From Brevundimonas sp. (GTDB taxonomy: Bacteria > Pseudomonadota > Alphaproteobacteria > Caulobacterales > Caulobacteraceae), in NCBI GenBank assembly GCA_022712235.1, contig JALAGW010000013.1, positions 1 to 6,788 of the forward strand: a DNA stretch of 6,788 bases. The letters run 5' to 3'. A program made the translations under genes and the position numbers. The notes under the pieces were generated by a model. It saw only the letters and a program-made list of their open reading frames with translations. It searched no databases and was not told the DNA's origin. Positions within the stretch are counted from its first letter, which is position 1. Each line of letters begins with the position of its first letter. Shown in pieces: positions 1-6,441 of this stretch.

Positions 1-1439
1 CAGAGAACCAGGGCCTTTATCTGCTTAGCGACCTTCACACCCGCCTGGGGGCGGGTCCGGTGATCGCCGCCGACAAGGATCGCTCCAAGACCGGCTGGGG
101 GCTGTCGCCTCGCTTCGCCGCCGAGATCGGTCGCGACGTCAACGCCAAACCCGGCCGCGATAACTCTTCCTGGGGCACGTCGCTGAACGCCAACCTGGCG
201 CTCAAGGGCATGAACCTGACCAGCATCACCAGCTACGAGACCCTGGATCGCAGCGAATACGGCGATTGGGACTCCAGCGCCTCGGTCGAGGCCGACACCT
301 TCTTCGGCAGCGACGTGGACGTGATCTCGCAGGAACTGCGCCTGGCCTCGGACAACGACAGCCCCCTGACCTGGGTGGCCGGCTTCTACTATTCCAAGCA
401 GGACCTGAACGAGCGCTACTCCTCGGACTTCATCGACATCTACGGCACCTACGCCCAGGTCACCTATGATCAGTCCGTCGAGTCGTGGAGCCTGTTCGGG
501 CAGGCGGAATACGCCTTCGCCGAGCGGTGGAAGGCCATCCTGGGCCTTCGCTACGAGGAAGAGACCCGCGAATTGCAAGGTTTCGGTTCGGCCTTCGGCG
601 GCGCCACCGCCCTGCCTCCGACCAGCGTCGACACCAAGATGACGCCTCTGACCGGCAAGGCCGCGCTGGAGTTCAAGCCCGCCGACAACCTGCTGATCTA
701 CGGCTCCGCCAGCCGGGGCGCCAAGTCGGGCGGCTTCACCACTTACAACACTGGCGACAGCAGCGGCATCGAGCCCTTCGACCCGGAAATCCTGTGGGCC
801 TATGAGCTCGGCTTCAAGGCCGACCCGTCGCGCGCGGTCCAGCTCAACGGCGCGGCCTATTACTACGACTACAACGGCCAGCAGGTGCTGTCGGCCGTCT
901 GCGGCGCCAACGGCCCGGTCGGCCGCTTCACCAACGCCGATTCCAAGATTTACGGCGCCGAACTGGAGGGGGTCTTCCGCCCCGCCGCCGGTCTGCGGAT
1001 CAGCCAGAACCTCAGCTACAAAAAGGGCGAATACACCGACTTCACCGACCTGGACATCGGCGCCTGCCAGCAGACGCCTCGCGCCACCGTCTATATCGAC
1101 AAGTCGGGCCAGAAGATTCCCTTCCCCGCCTGGTCCTATGGCGGCTCCATCAGCTACGACTGGACCGTCAGCGGTTTCGCCGTCACGGCCGAGGCCAACT
1201 ACTCCTATCGCGACGAATACCCCTCGTGGCTGGGCGTCAAATATGACGTGCCGGACTACTGGCTGGCCAACGCCAGCGTGACCGTCGGGCCGGAAGACGC
1301 CAACTGGTCCGTCACCTTCTGGGCGCGCAACCTGTTCGATCAGGACTACGACCTGACGCGCAACTTCTTCACCAGCGCCGACATCGCCCAGCCGGGCCGT
1401 CCGCGGACCATCGGCGCTCGCCTGAGCCTGCAGTACTGA
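1..1439 (+). CDS. TonB-dependent outer-membrane receptor, C-terminal beta-barrel part (5' end outside window)
   Basis: Receptors of this family use energy passed from the inner membrane by TonB-ExbBD to pull scarce or large ligands through a 22-strand outer-membrane barrel. The reading frame is open to the left edge (first whole codon at base 3), and 478 residues are visible. Family receptors usually have about 700-900, so the signal peptide, TonB box and plug domain lie upstream. Visible features are alternating aromatic and polar strands, a segment reading SLNANLAL then LTSITSYE near bases 180-240, and the C-terminal receptor signature NLFDQDYD followed by PGRPRTIGARLSLQY. The chain ends in an aromatic residue (Tyr), as outer-membrane proteins do for assembly by the Bam machinery. 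Two cysteines (codons 900 and 1065) may form a disulfide in extracellular loops. A GTG at 60 is in frame but is not a start, because coding similarity continues upstream of it. The ligand is unknown. A terminator follows directly, so the receptor is probably transcribed apart from the genes downstream. Confidence 0.93.
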   Translation, partial: ENQGLYLLSDLHTRLGAGPVIAADKDRSKTGWGLSPRFAAEIGRDVNAKPGRDNSSWGTSLNANLALKGMNLTSITSYETLDRSEYGDWDSSASVEADTFFGSDVDVISQELRLASDNDSPLTWVAGFYYSKQDLNERYSSDFIDIYGTYAQVTYDQSVESWSLFGQAEYAFAERWKAILGLRYEEETRELQGFGSAFGGATALPPTSVDTKMTPLTGKAALEFKPADNLLIYGSASRGAKSGGFTTYNTGDSSGIEPFDPEILWAYELGFKADPSRAVQLNGAAYYYDYNGQQVLSAVCGANGPVGRFTNADSKIYGAELEGVFRPAAGLRISQNLSYKKGEYTDFTDLDIGACQQTPRATVYIDKSGQKIPFPAWSYGGSISYDWTVSGFAVTAEANYSYRDEYPSWLGVKYDVPDYWLANASVTVGPEDANWSVTFWARNLFDQDYDLTRNFFTSADIAQPGRPRTIGARLSLQY

Positions 1440-1450
1440 CGGCGCGCCGC

Positions 1451-1490
1451 GATGCGGAGGACGGCGACCCCGTCCTCCGCATCCTCTTTT
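1451..1490 (+). terminator. Intrinsic (Rho-independent) terminator after the receptor gene
   Basis: A perfect 14-bp inverted repeat forms the stem: GATGCGGAGGACGG at 1451-1464 pairs with its exact reverse complement at 1470-1483 around a 5-base loop. The stem is GC-rich and is followed at once by a short pyrimidine tract ending in four T (1484-1490). It starts 12 bases after the receptor stop codon. There is no matching A-tract on the left side, so it should act on + strand transcription only. Confidence 0.88.
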
Positions 1491-1584
1491 CCCGTCCTTG
1501 ATCACGACGCTCACGATCCTGATCGGACGGCGAACGACATCAATGTTTTCAGTATGTTGAAGCGCGTGAATAACAGACTTTTCT

Positions 1585-1609
1585 TTGACGGTCGTTCATT
1601 CGCTACTGG
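1585..1609 (+). promoter_or_regulatory. Candidate housekeeping sigma promoter (Caulobacter-type -35/-10)
   Basis: TTGACGG at 1585-1591 fully matches the -35 consensus described for Caulobacter housekeeping promoters (TTGACGS). After a 10-base spacer comes GCTACTGG at 1602-1609, which matches the first half of the -10 consensus GCTANAWC but not the last three positions. Transcription would start near 1615, giving a leader of only about 15 bases that still includes the ribosome binding site. The spacing is at the short end of the allowed range and the -10 is imperfect, so this is a candidate only. Confidence 0.4.
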
Positions 1610-1617
1610 TCGTCTCG

Positions 1618-1623
1618 AAAGGA
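1618..1623 (+). promoter_or_regulatory. Ribosome binding site deciding the aminotransferase start
   Basis: AAAGGA lies 7 bases before the ATG at 1631. A second ATG at 1627 is in another frame and only 3 bases from the site. The 1631 start opens the frame carrying the full aminotransferase N-terminus, so it is preferred. Confidence 0.65.
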
Positions 1624-1630
1624 TTCATGC

Positions 1631-2950
1631 ATGACCCAACGGGCCGCCAACGACCTCGATCCCTTCTGGATGCCGTTCACCGCGAACCGCAGCTTCAAGG
1701 CGCATCCCCGGTTGCTGGCCTCGGCCAGGGACATGCACTACTTCACCCCCGACGGCCGCTCGATCCTGGACGGCACCGCGGGCCTCTGGTGCGTCAACGC
1801 CGGCCACGCCCGCAAGCCCATCGTCGAGGCCATCCAGCGTCAGGCCGAGGTGCTGGACTACGCCCCCACCTTCCAGCTGGGCCATCCCCTGGTGTTCGAG
1901 TTGGCGGCGCGGCTGGGCATGCTGTTCCCGGCCGACATCAACCATGTCTTCTTCGCCGGTTCGGGTTCGGAGGCGGTGGACAGCGCCCTGAAAATCGCCC
2001 TGGCCTATCAGCGGGCGCGCGGCTTCGAGAACCGCACCCGCCTGATCGGCCGCCAGAAGGGCTACCACGGCGTCGGCTTCGGCGGCATCTCCGTCGGCGG
2101 GCTGGAGAACAACAGGCGCGGCTTCCTGACCCTGCCGGGCGTCGATCACCTGCCCCACACCCTGAACCTGGAGGAGGCCGCCTTCTCGCGCGGTCAGCCG
2201 GCCTGGGGCGCGCATCTGGCGGACGAGCTGGAGGTCCTGATCGCCGAACACGGCGCCGAGACCATCGCCGCCGTCATCGTCGAGCCCATGTCCGGTTCGG
2301 CCGGGGTCATCGTCCCGCCGGTCGGCTATCTGGAGCGCCTGCGCGACATCACCACGCGCCACGACATCCTGCTGATCTTCGACGAGGTCATCACCGGCTT
2401 CGGCCGCGTCGGCGGCGCCACGGCGGCCGAGACCCTGGGCGTCATCCCCGACCTGCTGACCTGCGCCAAGGGCCTGACCAACGGCGCCGTGCCCATGGGC
2501 GCCGTGGGCGTGCGCGGCGAGATCTACGACGCCGTGGTCAACGGCGCCGCCGGCCCCGGCATCGAGTTCTTCCACGGCTACACCTATTCGGGGCATCCCC
2601 TGGCCGCCGCCGCCGGCCTGGCGACGCTGGACGTCTACGAAGGCGAGGGCCTGTACGACCGGGCGCGCGAACTCGGTCCCTATTGGGAAGAGGCGGTGCA
2701 CAGCCTGAAGGGCGCGCCCCACGTCATCGACATCCGCAACATGGGCCTGGTCGCCGCCGTCGAACTGGCCCCGCGACCGGACGCCCCCGGCACCCGCGCA
2801 ACCGAAGTCTTCCACCGCGCCTACGACGAAGGCCTGCTGATCCGTGTCACCGTCGACGTCATCGCCCTGTCGCCGCCCCTGATCATCAGCCGCGGACAGA
2901 TCGACGAACTGATCGGACGCCTGGCCGACATTCTGCGCGACACGCCCTGA
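1631..2950 (+). CDS. Class III PLP-dependent aminotransferase, omega-amino acid:pyruvate type
   Basis: A cytoplasmic enzyme of 439 residues, full length for class III (fold type I) aminotransferases. It would move an amino group from a terminal amine or omega-amino acid to a keto acid such as pyruvate. It resembles beta-alanine:pyruvate transaminase along its whole length, as recalled: FWMPFTANRSF at 12-22, GLWCVNAGHARK at 51-62, FAGSGSEAVDSALK at 108-121, the GYHG cofactor-stacking motif at 144-147, VDHLPHTL at 171-178, VEPMSGSAGV at 217-226, and DEVITGFGR at 251-259, whose Asp251 should contact the PLP pyridine nitrogen. Lys280 in TCAKGLTNG is the expected Schiff-base lysine. Arg405 sits where such enzymes bind the substrate carboxylate, so omega-amino acids and simple amines are both plausible donors; the exact substrate is inference. 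It is the first gene of the unit, 52 bases ahead of the transporter fusion, which suggests it acts on imported material. Alternatives include diamine, GABA or taurine transaminase. Confidence 0.9.
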   Translation: MTQRAANDLDPFWMPFTANRSFKAHPRLLASARDMHYFTPDGRSILDGTAGLWCVNAGHARKPIVEAIQRQAEVLDYAPTFQLGHPLVFELAARLGMLFPADINHVFFAGSGSEAVDSALKIALAYQRARGFENRTRLIGRQKGYHGVGFGGISVGGLENNRRGFLTLPGVDHLPHTLNLEEAAFSRGQPAWGAHLADELEVLIAEHGAETIAAVIVEPMSGSAGVIVPPVGYLERLRDITTRHDILLIFDEVITGFGRVGGATAAETLGVIPDLLTCAKGLTNGAVPMGAVGVRGEIYDAVVNGAAGPGIEFFHGYTYSGHPLAAAAGLATLDVYEGEGLYDRARELGPYWEEAVHSLKGAPHVIDIRNMGLVAAVELAPRPDAPGTRATEVFHRAYDEGLLIRVTVDVIALSPPLIISRGQIDELIGRLADILRDTP

Positions 2951-2986
2951 CGCCGCGCGCGATTTGGGCGATGCTGCATCATAAAC

Positions 2987-2993
2987 GGGGAGG
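2987..2993 (+). promoter_or_regulatory. Ribosome binding site supporting a GTG start
   Basis: GGGGAGG is a strong Shine-Dalgarno sequence 9 bases before the GTG at 3003. An in-frame TAA at 2982-2984 rules out any earlier start. The next in-frame ATG lies far inside the binding domain, so GTG is the only reasonable start. Confidence 0.8.
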
Positions 2994-3002
2994 CGGGACG
3001 GC

Positions 3003-5585
3003 GTGAAGCAGGGTTTGGGGCGCAAGACATGGCTGGGCCGCGCGCTGCTGGCCGCTGCGCTGCTGGTCGGCCTGACAGTTCTCACGCCCGCTCATGGCGC
3101 CCAGGCCACGCCCGCTCGCGACCGCCTGGTGCTGGGCCTGCCGCTGGAGCCGCCGAACCTCGACCCGACCTCGGGCGCGGCGGCGGCGGTGGACGAGGTC
3201 GTTTACGCCAACGTCTTCGAGGGCCTGACCCGGCTGACCCAGAACGGCGCCGTGGCCCCGTCTCTGGCCGAGTCTTGGGAAGCCGCGCCCGACGGCCTGA
3301 TCTGGACCTTCCGCCTGCGGCGCGGCGTGACCTTTTCCGACGGCTCGCCCTTCGACGCCTCGGTGGCCAGGTTCTCGCTGGACCGCATCACCGCCGAAGG
3401 CTCGACCAACGCCCAGAAGGCCCTGTTCGCGCCGATCCAAAGCGTCGAGGTTGTCGATCCGGCGACCATCCGCATCCGCCTGTCCCGGCCGATGGCCACC
3501 CTGCCCTATGTCCTGGCCTGGGGCGACGCGGTCATGGTCTCGCCCAGGAGCGCCGCGACCAACGCCGTCACGCCCGTCGGCACCGGCCCGTTCAAGCTGC
3601 AGAGCTGGCAGCGCGGCAGCCAGCTGACCCTGGTCCGCCGCGACGGCTACTGGGGCGCAGCGCCGCGCCTGAACACCGTCGTCTTCCGCTTCATCAGCGA
3701 CCCGACCGCCGCCTTCGCCGCCGTCAGCGCCGGCGACGTGGACGCCTTCCCCAACTATCCGGCGCCCGAAAACGTCGCCCAGTTCCAGCGCGATCCGCGC
3801 TTCCGCGTCGTCGTCGGCGCGTCGGAAGGCAAGGTCATTCTGGGGATCAACAACACCAAAGCGCCGTTCAACGACGTGCGCGTGCGCCGCGCCCTGTCCT
3901 ACGCCATCGACCGCGACGCCCTGATCCAGGGCGCCATGTTCGGCTTCGGCCAGCCGATCGCCAGCCACTATTCGCGTCAGGCGCCGGGCTATGTCGATCT
4001 GACCGGCCTGTCTCCGCACGACCCGGCCAAGGCGCGCGCCCTGCTGGCCGAGGCGGGCTATCCGAACGGCATCGACGTGACGCTTCGCCTGCCGCCCCGC
4101 CCCTACGCCCGGCGCAGCGGCGAGGTGCTGATCTCGCAACTGGCCCAGGCGGGCATCCGCGCGAAGATCGAGAATCTGGAATGGGCCCAATGGCTGGATC
4201 AGGTGTTCAAGCGCCGCCAGTTCGACCTGACCATCGTCGAGCACGTCGAGCCGATGGACTACGACATCTACGGCCGCAAGGACTACTATTTCGGCTACGA
4301 CAGCCCCGCCTTCGACGCCCTGCTGGCCCAGGTCAACGCCGCGCCCGACGAGCCGACGCGCCTGCGTCTGCTGGGCGACCTGCAACGCCGCATCGCCGAT
4401 GACGCGGTCAACGGCTTCCTGTTCCAGTCCTCGCGCATCGGCGTGTGGAAGGCGGACGTGAACGGCCTGTGGATCAACGGCCCCATCGCCGCCAACGACG
4501 TGACCGGGGCCGGGTGGAGCGGCGCGGGCGCGGCCTCGGCCGCGACCGCCGAGCGTGCGGGCGGCGCCCTGCCCTGGGGCTGGATCAGCCTGATCGCGGG
4601 CGTCGCCCTGCTGGCCTTCGTCGCCTGGCGCTTCGGCGCGGCCTGGCTGCTGAAGAAGCTGGGCGGCCACGCCCTGACCCTTCTGGCGGCGACCGTGGTC
4701 ATCTTCCTGCTGCTGCAGGTCGTGCCCGGCGATCCGGCCAGCTACATGATGGGCCTGAACGCTAGCCCGGAATCCATCAACGCCCTGCGTCAGCAGATGG
4801 GGCTCGAAGGCTCGGGCCTTGAGCGCTACTTCGCCTGGCTCGGCGACCTGCTGACCGGCAGGTTCGGGACCAGCTACACCTATCAGGTGCCGGTCGGCGG
4901 CCTGATCGCGGAACGTCTGGCGGTGTCGGCGCCGCTGGCCCTGATGGCCACCGTCCTGTCGCTGCTGGTCGCCCTGCCCATCGGCGTCACCGCCGCCAGC
5001 CGCCGGGGAACCGCCGTCGACACCGGCCTGATCGGCGTGACCCAGGTCGGCGTCGCCCTGCCCAACTTCTGGATCGCCATGCTGCTGATCCTGCTCTTCT
5101 CGGTGAACCTCGGCTGGTTCTCGGCGGGCGGCTTCCCCGGCTGGAGCGGCGGCTTCTGGCCCGCCTTCAAGGCCCTGATCCTGCCCGCAGTGGCCCTGGC
5201 CGCGCCCCAGGCCGCCATCCTCGCCCGCGTCCTGAGGACCGCCCTGCTCGACACAATGAACGAGGACTATGTCCGCACCGCCCGCGCCAAGGGATTGAGC
5301 GTCAATCAGGCCCTGTGGCGCCACGCCCTGAGAAACGCCTGGATCCCGGTCCTGACCATTCTCGGCCTTCAGTTCCCCTTCCTCTTGGCCGGCGGCATCA
5401 TCATCGAGAACGTCTTCTCCCTGCCCGGCCTCGGTCGCCTGGTCTTCCAGGCCATCACCCAGCGCGACCTGATCGTGGTGCAGAGCGTGGTGGTGGTTCT
5501 GGTCTTCGCCGTGGTCCTGGTCAGCTTCCTGATCGACCTGGCCTATCTGTTCGCCGATCCGCGCCTGAGGGGACGCCGCGCATGA
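3003..5585 (+). CDS. ABC importer fusion: family 5 solute-binding domain joined to a DppB/OppB-type permease
   Basis: An 860-residue inner-membrane protein that would capture a peptide-like or similar solute in the periplasm and form one half of the translocation channel. The start is GTG. Residues 1-35 look like a signal peptide (Lys/Arg-rich start, Leu/Ala core 14-27, possible cleavage after AQA at 33-35; no lipobox cysteine). Residues about 40-500 are a binding domain of the peptide/nickel/opine class: EPPNLDP 49-55, VYANVFEGL 67-75, FSDGSPFDA 111-119, GTGPFKL 193-199, RRALSYAIDRDAL 295-307. An Ala/Gly linker (502-521) and an extra membrane helix (about 525-545) follow. Residues about 550-860 are a complete permease: first helix ending VVPGDP 573-578, the ATPase-contacting EAA loop YVRTARAKG 756-764, and the closing DPRLRGRR. 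Normally these are two genes of roughly 500 and 310-340 residues. No in-frame ATG or GTG exists between 4503 and 4694, so the permease has no start of its own near the junction. The stop overlaps the next start. Substrate unknown. Confidence 0.9.
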   Translation: MKQGLGRKTWLGRALLAAALLVGLTVLTPAHGAQATPARDRLVLGLPLEPPNLDPTSGAAAAVDEVVYANVFEGLTRLTQNGAVAPSLAESWEAAPDGLIWTFRLRRGVTFSDGSPFDASVARFSLDRITAEGSTNAQKALFAPIQSVEVVDPATIRIRLSRPMATLPYVLAWGDAVMVSPRSAATNAVTPVGTGPFKLQSWQRGSQLTLVRRDGYWGAAPRLNTVVFRFISDPTAAFAAVSAGDVDAFPNYPAPENVAQFQRDPRFRVVVGASEGKVILGINNTKAPFNDVRVRRALSYAIDRDALIQGAMFGFGQPIASHYSRQAPGYVDLTGLSPHDPAKARALLAEAGYPNGIDVTLRLPPRPYARRSGEVLISQLAQAGIRAKIENLEWAQWLDQVFKRRQFDLTIVEHVEPMDYDIYGRKDYYFGYDSPAFDALLAQVNAAPDEPTRLRLLGDLQRRIADDAVNGFLFQSSRIGVWKADVNGLWINGPIAANDVTGAGWSGAGAASAATAERAGGALPWGWISLIAGVALLAFVAWRFGAAWLLKKLGGHALTLLAATVVIFLLLQVVPGDPASYMMGLNASPESINALRQQMGLEGSGLERYFAWLGDLLTGRFGTSYTYQVPVGGLIAERLAVSAPLALMATVLSLLVALPIGVTAASRRGTAVDTGLIGVTQVGVALPNFWIAMLLILLFSVNLGWFSAGGFPGWSGGFWPAFKALILPAVALAAPQAAILARVLRTALLDTMNEDYVRTARAKGLSVNQALWRHALRNAWIPVLTILGLQFPFLLAGGIIIENVFSLPGLGRLVFQAITQRDLIVVQSVVVVLVFAVVLVSFLIDLAYLFADPRLRGRRA
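4506..4637 (+). other. Fusion junction: Ala/Gly linker plus extra transmembrane helix
   Basis: These bases encode residues 502-546 of the fusion protein. Residues 502-521 are almost all Gly, Ala, Ser and Thr, typical of a flexible linker. Residues 525-545 are a continuous hydrophobic stretch (WISLIAGVALLAFVAW and onward) followed by Lys-Lys at 551-552. Ordinary DppB/OppB permeases begin with the next helix (about 556-573), so this one is additional. With the binding domain outside and the basic residues inside, it would cross out-to-in and leave the permease N-terminus in the cytoplasm, its normal place. Confidence 0.75.
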
Positions 5586-6439
5586 CCGACGCCCCCGCCA
5601 TCCCAACCGCCGCCAAGCCCCGCATGCGCTGGCCCCTGTCCCTGATCGTCGGCGCAGGCCTGACCGCCGTCGTGCTGGCGACCGCCCTGCTGGCCCTGGT
5701 CTGGACGCCCTACGATGTCGAGGCGGTGGACATCGCCGCCAAGCTGACAGCCCCCTCCGCCGCCCACTGGATGGGCACGGACCACTTCGGCCGCGACGTC
5801 CTGTCGATGATCATGGCGGGCGCGCAGAACTCCCTCGGCGTGGCCTTCGTCGCCGTCGGCATCGGCGTCGGCATCGGCACGCCTCTGGGGCTGACGGCGG
5901 CGGCGCGCGGCGGCTGGATCGACGAACTGGTCATGCGCGGCAACGACCTGATCTTCGCCTTCCCCGCCCTGCTGCTGGCCGTGATGATCACCGCCGTCAT
6001 GGGCCCCGGAGCGATCAACGCCGTCATCGCCATCGGCGTCTTCAACATCCCCGTCTTCACCCGCGTCGCGCGCGGCGCGGCGCAAGGCCTGTGGACGCGC
6101 GAATACGTTCTGGCCGCCCGCACGGCGGGCAAGTCCAAGGCCCTGATCTCGCTCCAGCACATCCTGCCCAATCTGATGAGCCTGCTGGTCGTGCAGGCCG
6201 CCATCCAGTTCGCCGTCGGCATCGTGGCCGAGGCGGGCCTGTCCTACGTCGGCCTGGGGGCCCAGCCGCCCGCGCCCAGCTGGGGCCGGATGCTGGCCGA
6301 GGCCCAGACCATGATCGGCTTCGCGCCCTGGCTGGCCATCATGCCAGGCCTCGCCATCTTCGTGACCGTGCTGGGCCTGAGCCTGACCGGCGACGGCCTG
6401 CGCGACCTGTTCGACCCGCGCGTGCGGCGGGAGCGTTGA
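5582..6439 (+). CDS. ABC importer permease, DppC/OppC type
   Basis: A 285-residue inner-membrane protein, the expected partner of the DppB-like half in a heterodimeric peptide-class importer. The length is normal for the family (about 280-300). A first helix lies at about 18-40, followed by the DppC/OppC hallmark GTDHFGRDV at 65-73. Further helices are near 82-105, 121-140, 144-160, 198-216 and 248-268. The EAA loop that docks on the ATPase is at about 175-205 (YVLAARTAGKS, then LPNLMS). LSYVGLGAQPPAPSWGRML (220-238) and the C-terminal GDGLRDLFDPRV (270-281) are also typical. The start ATG overlaps the stop of the fusion gene as ATGA, with GAGGGGA 8 bases upstream, so translation is probably coupled and the two permease halves made in equal amounts. 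Codons 92-99 are an exact 12-base tandem duplication inside a helix. Unlike its partner it carries no binding domain. Substrate specificity cannot be read from it. Confidence 0.94.
   Translation: MTDAPAIPTAAKPRMRWPLSLIVGAGLTAVVLATALLALVWTPYDVEAVDIAAKLTAPSAAHWMGTDHFGRDVLSMIMAGAQNSLGVAFVAVGIGVGIGTPLGLTAAARGGWIDELVMRGNDLIFAFPALLLAVMITAVMGPGAINAVIAIGVFNIPVFTRVARGAAQGLWTREYVLAARTAGKSKALISLQHILPNLMSLLVVQAAIQFAVGIVAEAGLSYVGLGAQPPAPSWGRMLAEAQTMIGFAPWLAIMPGLAIFVTVLGLSLTGDGLRDLFDPRVRRER
5855..5878 (+). repeat. Perfect 12-bp tandem repeat inside the DppC-type permease
   Basis: GTCGGCATCGGC occurs twice head to tail and encodes Val-Gly-Ile-Gly twice (residues 92-99) in a predicted membrane helix. It is a simple in-frame duplication that keeps the reading frame. 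Confidence 0.9.
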
Positions 6440-6441
6440 CC

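Larger units (their letters stand above)
1491..1630 (+). promoter_or_regulatory. Intergenic promoter region upstream of the aminotransferase operon
   Basis: This 140-base gap holds no convincing gene and is clearly more AT-rich than its surroundings (around 1538-1600), as expected for a promoter. It lies between a strong terminator and the first gene of a new unit, so a promoter is expected here. It also contains an inverted repeat CGATC-CT-GATCG at 1514-1525, and a spaced pair GAACGAC (1532-1538) and GTCGTTC (1591-1597). These could be regulator sites but are short enough to occur by chance. Confidence 0.55.

Noticed and set aside
60..62. GTG as the start of the receptor gene
   Set aside because: The frame is open from base 3 and upstream codons read as receptor-like sequence. 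A barrel without signal peptide and plug would not be a complete gene, so the start lies outside the window.
1452..1634. Small 60-codon open frame across the receptor/aminotransferase gap
   Set aside because: It starts inside the terminator stem, runs through the promoter region and overlaps the aminotransferase start; no ribosome site or motif supports it.
1585..3006. 473-codon open frame on the + strand in another frame of the aminotransferase
   Set aside because: Its protein is a low-complexity Arg/Pro/Gly/His string, typical of an out-of-frame reading of a GC-rich gene.
1625..3085. 486-codon open frame on the - strand opposite the aminotransferase
   Set aside because: Same antisense shadow effect; its composition is biased and lacks recognisable motifs, while the + strand enzyme has all its catalytic residues.
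4500..4697. The permease as a separate gene starting inside the long frame, i.e. no true fusion
   Set aside because: The only in-frame GTG codons near the junction are at 4500, within the end of the binding domain and without a Shine-Dalgarno sequence, and at 4695, inside the first permease helix. There is no stop codon between the domains.
2979..5606. Very long open frame (875 codons) on the - strand opposite the fusion gene
   Set aside because: It mirrors the coding frame of a gene with extreme G/C third-position bias, which removes stop codons from an antisense frame. Its protein is dominated by Gln, Gly, Asp, Ala and Arg with no domain, whereas the + strand frame has clear domains, a ribosome site and a coupled downstream gene.
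5543..6160. Open frames on the - strand opposite the DppC-type permease
   Set aside because: Compositional shadows of the permease with no motifs and no ribosome binding site.
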